A stretch of DNA of 5,594 nt, from NCBI GenBank assembly GCA_937967955.1, contig CALBUB010000014.1, positions 1-5,594 of the forward strand, read 5' to 3'. Positions 1-5,166 of the stretch are shown one piece after another (positions within the stretch are counted from its first letter, which is position 1; each line of letters starts with the position of its first letter). Origin of the DNA: an uncultured Bacillota bacterium (lineage in GTDB: Bacteria > Bacillota > Clostridia > Tissierellales > Tepidimicrobiaceae). Under the pieces are notes generated by a model. That model was not told the DNA's origin and did no database searches. It was given only the letters and a program-made list of their open reading frames with translations. Both the position numbers and the translations under genes were made by a program.

Positions 1-127
1 GTTCATCAATATACTCAATATAGCCCTTTTGCTCCCTTTCAGATTTAGCATAGCACACATCATAAATGTTGAAGCTAAGAGTTTTTGTTAAGTTGTTAAA
101 GCCATATAGTTGAATCTTTTCTTTCAA
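1..127 (-). CDS. speD: S-adenosylmethionine decarboxylase proenzyme, N-terminal part (cut by window edge)
   Basis: SpeD decarboxylates S-adenosylmethionine to the aminopropyl donor used in spermidine synthesis; it is a cytoplasmic pyruvoyl enzyme made by self-cleavage of a proenzyme. Only the first 42 codons are visible. The translation includes LYGFNNLTKTLSFNIYDVCY followed by AKSEREQKGYIEYIDE, which closely matches the N-terminus I remember for the E. coli-type SpeD ([20 protein letters not shown]). The self-cleavage serine that becomes the pyruvoyl group lies outside the window, so activity cannot be judged. The start is TTG at 127-125: an in-frame TAG sits immediately before it (130-128), and AGGTGAT (140-134) lies 6 nt upstream, so no earlier start is possible. 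The gene is divergent from the FAH-family gene. Family assignment is secure; completeness is unknown. Confidence 0.93.
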   Translation of the reverse strand, partial: MKEKIQLYGFNNLTKTLSFNIYDVCYAKSEREQKGYIEYIDE

Positions 128-133
128 CTAAAT

Positions 134-140
134 ATCACCT
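134..140 (-). promoter_or_regulatory. Ribosome binding site fixing the TTG start of speD
   Basis: On the minus strand AGGTGAT is followed by six bases (ATTTAG) and then TTG. The TAG inside that spacer is in frame with the gene, which rules out any upstream start and makes TTG the first usable codon. Confidence 0.8.
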
Positions 141-174
141 GTCTTTTCTTATTTTATGCTCTTTTCAGCTATTA

Positions 175-183
175 ATTATACCA
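175..183 (-). promoter_or_regulatory. Extended -10 promoter element for speD
   Basis: The minus strand reads TGGTATAAT, a perfect TATAAT with the TG of an extended -10 element. No good -35 hexamer is seen 16-18 bases further upstream, which is common for extended -10 promoters. The expected transcription start is near position 168, giving a 5' leader of about 40 nt. A 10-bp palindrome, ACTATATAGT (193-202), lies just upstream of the -10 in the spacer region. Assignment is by sequence match only. Confidence 0.6.
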
Positions 184-275
184 AGGACAATAACTATATA
201 GTATGCCGTTATAAAGAAAGTTATGACTTAATATTAACAGTCTTAATATAATAAAATCTGTCTTATTTAAACAAC

Positions 276-303
276 TTTACCATAAATTAATACCTGTTAT
301 ATG
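276..303 (+). promoter_or_regulatory. Possible promoter of the FAH-family gene (weak)
   Basis: TTTACC (276-281) and TATATG (298-303) are spaced by 16 bases, and TG at 295-296 would give an extended -10. In such AT-rich DNA several other pairs are possible (for example TATTAT at 305-310), so this is only the best candidate I can see upstream of the gene. Confidence 0.25.
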
Positions 304-333
304 CTATTATATAAATATATGGAACAAATGGAA

Positions 334-340
334 AGAGGTG
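334..340 (+). promoter_or_regulatory. Ribosome binding site fixing the GTG start of the FAH-family gene
   Basis: AGAGGTG lies 5 bases before GTG at 346. The in-frame ATG codons further upstream (301, 319, 328) have no such site before them, and an ATG start would place this strong Shine-Dalgarno sequence inside the coding region. Confidence 0.75.
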
Positions 341-345
341 ATTAT

Positions 346-1239
346 GTGAAATTTGCATCCTATGTAAGGGATGGCGTAGAAGGTTATGGAATAGTTAGGG
401 ATGATGAAAAGATAGTCATTCCCATGGATACTTTGTTAAAAAAATTAAATAAAAAAGTGCCGGAAAATCTATTAGAATTTATACGCACTTATTCAGATAG
501 TCTAATTCCAGAATTGAGACAAACCTTAGATGATATTGATGAAGGCCTACCTTTAGATGATGTTAAGCTTACTGCACCCATACCATATCCAAGAAGGAAT
601 GTATTCTGCCTAGGTAAAAACTATGCTGAACATGCTATGGAAGTTAAAAGCTTGCCAGGTGGAGAAGCTAAAGTCCCTGATTACCCAATCTACTTTACAA
701 AAATAGCGGACCCAGCCATAGGACATATGGATAAGATAATAATTCCTAAGGATTATACTATAGATATAGATTATGAAGTAGAATTGGCAATTGTAATTGG
801 TAAAGACGGTAAAGATATCCCTCCTGAAAAAGCTGAAGATTACATATTTGGCTATACCATTGGTAACGATATTTCTGCTAGGGATGTACAAAAGAGGCAT
901 ATACAATGGTTTAAAGGAAAAAGCTTAGACTCTTTCACCCCCATGGGGCCATGGCTTGTACATAAGTCTGTAATAGAGTTTCCTGTAGAATTAGAAATTG
1001 CTTGCAAGGTAAATGGAGAGATTAGGCAGAAATCCAATACTAAAAAGCTCATATTCGATATTCCATACATCATATCAGACCTATCTAAAGGTTTAACTTT
1101 AAGGGCAGGAGATATTATCATGACAGGAACTCCAGAAGGGGTTGGTATGGGCCATAAGCCACCAAAATATTTAAAGCCTGGTGATGTGGTAGAGTGCTAT
1201 ATTGAAAAGATTGGTACTTTGGTTAATGTAGTAGAGTAG
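346..1239 (+). CDS. Fumarylacetoacetate hydrolase (FAH) superfamily protein
   Basis: This is a 297-residue cytoplasmic enzyme of the FAH superfamily, whose members use a divalent metal to hydrolyse, decarboxylate or isomerise acylpyruvates and related 2-oxo acids. After an N-terminal region of about 75 residues, the catalytic domain starts near residue 80. It shows GKNYAEH (90-96), the E-x-E metal-ligand pair E144 and E146 in DYEVEL, the third ligand D175 in GNDISARD, and the substrate-loop motif TGTPEGVG (260-267). All three expected metal ligands are present and the length is normal for the bacterial 2-hydroxyhepta-2,4-diene-1,7-dioate isomerase / 5-carboxymethyl-2-oxo-hex-3-ene-1,7-dioate decarboxylase-like branch. 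I chose GTG at 346 because of the ribosome binding site at 334-340. It stands alone: divergent from speD, convergent with the metal-efflux operon, with no aromatic-degradation genes nearby. The substrate is therefore open; a housekeeping acylpyruvate hydrolase or oxaloacetate decarboxylase role is as likely as aromatic catabolism. Confidence 0.93.
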   Translation: MKFASYVRDGVEGYGIVRDDEKIVIPMDTLLKKLNKKVPENLLEFIRTYSDSLIPELRQTLDDIDEGLPLDDVKLTAPIPYPRRNVFCLGKNYAEHAMEVKSLPGGEAKVPDYPIYFTKIADPAIGHMDKIIIPKDYTIDIDYEVELAIVIGKDGKDIPPEKAEDYIFGYTIGNDISARDVQKRHIQWFKGKSLDSFTPMGPWLVHKSVIEFPVELEIACKVNGEIRQKSNTKKLIFDIPYIISDLSKGLTLRAGDIIMTGTPEGVGMGHKPPKYLKPGDVVECYIEKIGTLVNVVE

Positions 1240-1245
1240 TATAGT

Positions 1246-1288
1246 AAAAAAGGCATATAGCAAATATATATATTTGCTATATGCCTTT
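1246..1288. terminator. Bidirectional terminator between convergent genes
   Basis: Positions 1249-1268 and 1269-1288 are perfect 20-base inverted repeats with no intervening base, so a folded transcript would have a stem of about 18 bp and a tight loop. Read on the minus strand the hairpin ends in T6 (1251-1246), a proper intrinsic terminator for the cad operon, which stops at 1361. Read on the plus strand it begins 9 bases after the FAH-family stop codon but has only TTT at the end, so it is a weaker terminator in that direction. Confidence 0.85.
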
Positions 1289-1360
1289 AGCTATATCTAG
1301 CCCATATAAAAACATATTATTTTTAATCCGTATCCAACTTAGATAGATTATTAAAACCTA

Positions 1361-3484
1361 CTACTTCATAGCCCTTAAGGAGTTTAATATGGCTATTACA
1401 GTAACTCCCACATCTGCAAATACTGCTTCCCACATGGTAGCTAGTCCTAAAGCACCCATTCCTAGGAAAAGTAGCTTTACACCTATGGCAAATACTATAT
1501 TTTGCCATACTATCTTCTGAGTCCTTTTAGCAATTTCAATGGCTGTGGAAATTTTTGAAGGCTCATCTGTCATTATTACTACATCAGCAGCTTCAATTGC
1601 AGCATCAGAGCCTAAGCCTCCCATGGCTATACCTATATCAGCCCTAGCAAGAACTGGAGCATCGTTAATCCCATCTCCTGCAAATACAAGCTTTCCTTCA
1701 GGGGATTTAAATTTATAGATTTCTTCAAGCTTTTCTACCTTATCTGTTGGCAGTAGTTCAGAATAGACTTCATCTAGGCCTAATTCTTTTCCTACTCTTT
1801 CAGCAACCCTTTTAGTATCTCCTGTTAACATGACTGTTTTCTTGATACCTAAGTCTTTTAGTTCTCTAATTGCATCCTTTGAATCCCCTTTTACCTCATC
1901 GGCTATAACTATATAGCCTGCATACTTCTTATCTATGGCCACATGGACAATGGTTCCAATGGAGTCCCCTATCCTATAGCTTATATTTTCTTTTTCCATA
2001 AGCTTAGAATTTCCTGCTAAAACTTCCTTACCATCAACCTTTACCTTAATTCCATGGCCGGGTATTTCCTCATAGTCTGTAATTTTTTCCTTATCAATTT
2101 CCCCTTCATATGCCGCCAGTATGGAGGTGGCTATTGGGTGGTTGGAGAAGGCTTCAGCATAGGCAGCATATTCTAACATTTCCTCTTTAGTAAATTCTCC
2201 TTCAGGTACCACCTGTGTTACTTGGAAAACTCCCTTTGTGAGAGTACCAGTCTTATCAAAGACTACAGTTTCCACATGGTTTAGTGCTTCTAGGAAGTTG
2301 CTGCCTTTAACCAGTATCCCTTTTCTAGATGCCCCACCTATACCTCCAAAGAAGCCTAGGGGTATTGAGATTACCAAAGCACAAGGACAGGATATTACTA
2401 AGAATATTAAGGCCCTATATACCCACTGGGAAAAGGTGGCTCCCTTTAATATTAAAGGTGGTATTAGTGCAATTCCTATGGCTGCAAATACTACTACTGG
2501 AGTATAGTATCTGGCAAATTTAGTGATGAACTTTTCTGTTGGGGCTTTCCTGCTGCTGGCATTTTGAACTAAGTCTAGTATTTTTGCAACAGTAGATTCA
2601 CCAAATCTCTTTGTCACCTCTATGGTCAATACTCCATTATTGTTTATAAAGCCACTTAAGGCAGTACTTCCTGGCCCTAAATCCCTGGGAATAGATTCTC
2701 CCGTTAAGGCTGAGGTGTCAGCTGTAGAATAGCCTTCTATTACTACCCCATCTAGGGGAATTTTCTCTCCAGGTTTTACAACTATTATATCTCCTACATT
2801 TACTTCTTCAGGGGATACAACAACTAGGTCATTGCCCACTTTAAGGTTTACAAAATCAGGCCTTATATCCATAAGCTCCTTAATAGACCTTCTGGAGCGG
2901 TCTACTGCAATGTCTTGGAACAATTCCCCAACTTGGTAGAATAGCATAACTGCTACACTTTCTGGATATTCACCTATTAAAAAGGCACCAATTGTAGCAA
3001 TACTCATGAGGAAGTTTTCATCAAAGACCTGCCCTCTTTTAATATTATTAACTGCTAGTAGTAATATTTCTCCTCCAACTATTACATAGGCAGCTAAAAA
3101 TAAAGCTAGTTCTACCCAGGGGGACAAGTTTAATACTAAACCTAATATGAATAGGATTGCACTAATGGCTATTTTCATCACTGAACTTCTATAGTCTCCA
3201 TCTCCATGATGATGGTGATGGTGGTGTTCATCTTCATGGTCATTATCTACACCTTTATCTATAACCTTTACATGGGGTTCATACTTATTAACAATGTATA
3301 TGATACTCTCTAATATATCACTTAAATCGTAAACATTATCAGCTTCTATAGTAAGAGTTTTAGTCATAAAGTTCATAGTTGCCCTTATTCCATCTATTTT
3401 GTTGACTTCAGCTTCTATTTTTGCTGCACAGTTTGCACAGTCTAAGCCTTCCAATAATAATTCTTTCTTAGTTACGGCCATCAC
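1361..3484 (-). CDS. cadA: Cadmium/zinc/lead-exporting P1B-type ATPase
   Basis: A 707-residue ATP-driven inner-membrane pump that exports Zn2+, Cd2+ and Pb2+. The N-terminal heavy-metal-associated domain (about residues 6-75) has its CxxC at C16 and C19. A histidine-rich linker follows (seven His in a row, 87-93). About eight membrane segments follow, with TM6 holding the CPC metal site (366-368). The actuator motif TGES is at 261-264, the phosphorylated aspartate is D410 in DKTGT, the P1B-specific HP pair is 449-450, and the hinge motif GDGIND is at 603-608. K670 in TM7 and D691 in TM8 are the residues that mark the Zn/Cd/Pb class (P1B-2) rather than copper pumps. All catalytic motifs are intact and the length is normal for CadA. 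The start is GTG at 3484, 8 nt from GGAGG; the next codon is ATG (3481, 11 nt away), an acceptable alternative. It lies 14 bp downstream of the repressor gene, so the two are co-transcribed. Confidence 0.96.
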   Translation of the reverse strand: MMAVTKKELLLEGLDCANCAAKIEAEVNKIDGIRATMNFMTKTLTIEADNVYDLSDILESIIYIVNKYEPHVKVIDKGVDNDHEDEHHHHHHHGDGDYRSSVMKIAISAILFILGLVLNLSPWVELALFLAAYVIVGGEILLLAVNNIKRGQVFDENFLMSIATIGAFLIGEYPESVAVMLFYQVGELFQDIAVDRSRRSIKELMDIRPDFVNLKVGNDLVVVSPEEVNVGDIIVVKPGEKIPLDGVVIEGYSTADTSALTGESIPRDLGPGSTALSGFINNNGVLTIEVTKRFGESTVAKILDLVQNASSRKAPTEKFITKFARYYTPVVVFAAIGIALIPPLILKGATFSQWVYRALIFLVISCPCALVISIPLGFFGGIGGASRKGILVKGSNFLEALNHVETVVFDKTGTLTKGVFQVTQVVPEGEFTKEEMLEYAAYAEAFSNHPIATSILAAYEGEIDKEKITDYEEIPGHGIKVKVDGKEVLAGNSKLMEKENISYRIGDSIGTIVHVAIDKKYAGYIVIADEVKGDSKDAIRELKDLGIKKTVMLTGDTKRVAERVGKELGLDEVYSELLPTDKVEKLEEIYKFKSPEGKLVFAGDGINDAPVLARADIGIAMGGLGSDAAIEAADVVIMTDEPSKISTAIEIAKRTQKIVWQNIVFAIGVKLLFLGMGALGLATMWEAVFADVGVTVIAILNSLRAMK

Positions 3485-3492
3485 GGTGTCGT

Positions 3493-3500
3493 CCTCCTTT
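3493..3500 (-). promoter_or_regulatory. Ribosome binding site of cadA overlapping the repressor stop codon
   Basis: The minus strand reads TAAAGGAGG: the last two bases of the repressor's TAA stop (3501-3499) are the first two of a near-perfect AAAGGAGG. A ribosome terminating on the repressor gene is thus already on the cadA initiation site, which suggests translational coupling. Spacing is 8 nt to GTG (3484) and 11 nt to ATG (3481). Confidence 0.8.
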
Positions 3501-3858
3501 ATTTCATTTCCTTTATATGCAATAGGCCTTGATGGAATATACTCCTTACATGGTCATCATCTAAGGAATAGTAAACCACCTTGCCTTCTCTTCTGTTCTT
3601 TACAAGCCTAGCCTGCTTTAATATTCTCAACTGATGGGAAATAGCTGACTGGGTCATATTAAGTAAGGCTGCTATATCACAAACACACATTTCAGCTTCT
3701 CCCAATGCCCAAAGGATTTTTACTCTTGTTGAGTCACCAAATACTTTAAACAGTTCTGCCAAGTCATAAAGGGTCTCTTCTTCAGGCATATTTTCTCTTA
3801 CTGAATTAATTACATCTTCATGGATAACAGTTGTTTCACATCTTTCAATATCTTTCAT
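3499..3858 (-). CDS. cadC: CadC-type metal-sensing repressor of the ArsR/SmtB family
   Basis: A 119-residue winged-helix dimer expected to repress its own operon until Cd2+, Pb2+ or Zn2+ binds. The helix-turn-helix spans about residues 57-86 (MCVCDIAALLNMTQSAISHQ onward), followed by the beta wing at about 88-98. Aligned without gaps to the staphylococcal pI258 CadC sequence as I recall it, the soft-metal site residues C7, C58 and C60 are in the same positions. The fourth ligand, C11, is Val here, with H13 close by. The second, zinc-type site in the C-terminal helix is complete: D101, H103, H114, E117. The start is ATG at 3858, 6 nt after a GGGGGA Shine-Dalgarno. The first gene of the cadC-cadA operon, it is preceded by its own promoter and a good operator. 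Preference for Cd/Pb over Zn alone is inferred from the cysteines; CzrA-like naming would also be defensible. Confidence 0.93.
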   Translation of the reverse strand: MKDIERCETTVIHEDVINSVRENMPEEETLYDLAELFKVFGDSTRVKILWALGEAEMCVCDIAALLNMTQSAISHQLRILKQARLVKNRREGKVVYYSLDDDHVRSIFHQGLLHIKEMK

Positions 3859-3880
3859 TATAATCCCCCTTTTTTAATTG

Positions 3881-3906
3881 AACATTTGAACAATGGCTCA
3901 TATGTT
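3881..3906. promoter_or_regulatory. ArsR-family 12-2-12 operator of the cad operon
   Basis: Minus strand AACATATGAGCC-AT-TGTTCAAATGTT is an imperfect 12-2-12 inverted repeat: 9 of the 12 base pairs match between arms. It contains the ATATGA...TTCA core typical of operators bound by CadC, CzrA and SmtB relatives. It lies between the -10 element and the repressor start codon, overlapping the earliest transcribed bases, so bound repressor would block initiation or early elongation. Confidence 0.8.
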
Positions 3907-3917
3907 TTATTATTTAT

Positions 3918-3946
3918 ATAATATGATATAAAATGGATGTTGTCAA
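3918..3946 (-). promoter_or_regulatory. Promoter of the cadC-cadA operon
   Basis: The minus strand has TTGACA (3946-3941), a perfect -35, then 17 bases, then TATTAT (3923-3918), a one-mismatch -10. The expected start is near 3911, a few bases before the operator. This is a strong housekeeping-sigma promoter, as expected for an operon held off by a repressor. Confidence 0.82.
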
Positions 3947-3980
3947 TAAAAAAATTCCAATTATTAGCCAAAAACTTCGT

Positions 3981-4015
3981 AAAAAATCCAGTTAGCATAT
4001 CCTTGCTAACTGGAT
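3981..4015 (-). terminator. Intrinsic terminator of the acr3 unit
   Basis: Inverted repeats at 3986-3997 and 4004-4015 form a perfect 12-bp stem with a 6-base loop; on the minus strand the stem is followed by T6 (3986-3981). It lies 25 bases after the acr3 stop codon and 35 bases before the cad -35 element, so it separates the two same-strand units. Confidence 0.92.
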
Positions 4016-4039
4016 CAACTTTATAGGTATTTGATTAGT

Positions 4040-5095
4040 TTACTTTAATTGTGGAAACCACCCTTTTGTATTATTGGCAATTCTCACAAGAGTTAACATT
4101 ATTGGTACTTCAGTTAACACTCCTACTACTGTTGCAAGAGCTGCTCCAGAATCCAATCCAAATAAGGATATAGCTACTGCTACGGCTAGTTCAAAGAAGT
4201 TTGATGCTCCAATCATTGCTGCAGGGGCTGCCACATCAAAAGGAAGTTTCCATGCCCTTGCCCATAGATAAGCAATAAAAAATATGAAAAAAGTCTGTAT
4301 TGTCAAAGGTATGGCTATCAACACTATATCCAATAAATTATCTACAATAGTCTGACCCTGGAAAGAAAACAGCATTATCAGTGTTAACAAAAGTCCAGTT
4401 GTAGTAATATTTTTGAATTTTGGAATGAATACATTTTCAAAGTAATCCAATCCTCTATTTTTAGTGATTATATTTCTTGAAATTATTCCTGCAGTTAGAG
4501 GAACTACTACGAATAATACAACAGATAAAAACAATGTAGCCCAAGGAATGACTATACCACTAATCCCCAATAGGAATGCAACAATTGGCACAAAAGCAAC
4601 TAATATGATAAGGTCATTAGTAGCCACTTGCACTAGTGTATATGCAGGATTTCCATTGGTTAGATAGCTCCATACAAATACCATAGCTGTACATGGTGCT
4701 GCCCCTAGTAGCACTGCTCCAGCAAGATATTGATTAGCCATGTCTGTTGAAATGAAATTTTTAAATAGGATTTTTAAAAAAAAGGATGATATTAAATACA
4801 TACTAAAGGGTTTGATAAGCCAATTGGTAATCCATGTAACTATAAGTCCTTTTGGATTTTCCCCAACTCTTTTTATGCTCTTAAAGTCTACTTTTAACAT
4901 CATTGGATAGATCATAAGCCATATTAAAATTGCTGTAGGTATGGATACATTAGCATACTCAAATTTGCTCAGGAACTTTGGTATACCTGGCAAGTATACT
5001 CCTATTAATACTCCTATAATCATACAGATGATTACCCAAAGTGTAAGATATTTTTCAAAAAAGCCAATTCCTGAAGATAATTTTTCTTTTTTCAT
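4040..5095 (-). CDS. acr3: Acr3-type arsenite efflux permease
   Basis: A 351-residue integral membrane carrier that exports arsenite (and in some members antimonite) using the proton motive force. About ten hydrophobic segments are visible, roughly at residues 18-36, 51-69, 84-108, 122-142, 155-177, 183-206, 232-248, 256-280, 288-312 and 317-338. The family-defining stretch GAAPCTAMVFVWS (131-143) carries C135, equivalent to the cysteine essential for transport in characterised Acr3 proteins. It is followed by GNPAYTLVQVATND (148-161). The second conserved site, SNFFELAVA, holds E302, and TEVPIML (328-334) is also typical. Length is normal and no motif is broken. The start is ATG at 5095, with AAAGGTG (5109-5103) 7 nt upstream. 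It follows the DUF2703-like gene after 71 bp and is probably co-transcribed with it; it ends before the terminator at 3981-4015. It is unrelated to the ArsB permease family, so acr3 is the better symbol (often labelled arsB). Confidence 0.95.
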   Translation of the reverse strand: MKKEKLSSGIGFFEKYLTLWVIICMIIGVLIGVYLPGIPKFLSKFEYANVSIPTAILIWLMIYPMMLKVDFKSIKRVGENPKGLIVTWITNWLIKPFSMYLISSFFLKILFKNFISTDMANQYLAGAVLLGAAPCTAMVFVWSYLTNGNPAYTLVQVATNDLIILVAFVPIVAFLLGISGIVIPWATLFLSVVLFVVVPLTAGIISRNIITKNRGLDYFENVFIPKFKNITTTGLLLTLIMLFSFQGQTIVDNLLDIVLIAIPLTIQTFFIFFIAYLWARAWKLPFDVAAPAAMIGASNFFELAVAVAISLFGLDSGAALATVVGVLTEVPIMLTLVRIANNTKGWFPQLK

Positions 5096-5116
5096 ATATT
5101 CACACCTTTCTTTTTA

Positions 5117-5159
5117 TTAAATTAAAATAAAATCCTTATAGAATACTTTTTTAATTTAA
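5117..5159. repeat. AT-only inverted repeat between the DUF2703-like gene and acr3
   Basis: TTAAATTAAAA (5117-5127) and TTTTAATTTAA (5149-5159) are perfect 11-base inverted repeats separated by 21 bases, filling most of the gap before acr3. The stem has no G or C and no clear T-tract beyond itself, so it is too weak to call a terminator. It could be an mRNA structure or chance in AT-rich DNA. No convincing separate acr3 promoter was found in this gap. Confidence 0.35.
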
Positions 5160-5166
5160 GTGTTCA

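Noticed and set aside
301..345. Upstream ATG codons as the start of the FAH-family gene
   Set aside because: None has a Shine-Dalgarno site; AGAGGTG 5 bases before GTG 346 gives the family-typical N-terminus MKFASYVRDG.
610..1121. Minus-strand open frames of 89-98 codons opposite the FAH-family gene
   Set aside because: The plus-strand frame carries all FAH motifs across this stretch; the antisense translations look like random composition.
1289..1360. Possible small gene or RNA between the palindrome and the cadA stop
   Set aside because: It is short, AT-rich, and shows no ribosome binding site, open frame or structure beyond background.
2238..2523. Overlapping plus-strand open frames of 64-89 codons opposite cadA
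   Set aside because: They are antisense shadows of a fully conserved ATPase region, with no ribosome binding site and no recognisable domain.
3206..3226. ATG/GTG trinucleotide run as a tandem repeat element
   Set aside because: On the coding strand it is simply CAC/CAT histidine codons of the pump linker.
5117..5159. AT-only inverted repeat as a terminator between the DUF2703-like gene and acr3
   Set aside because: The stem has no GC pairs and a 21-base loop; it is unlikely to stop transcription, so the two genes are best seen as one unit.
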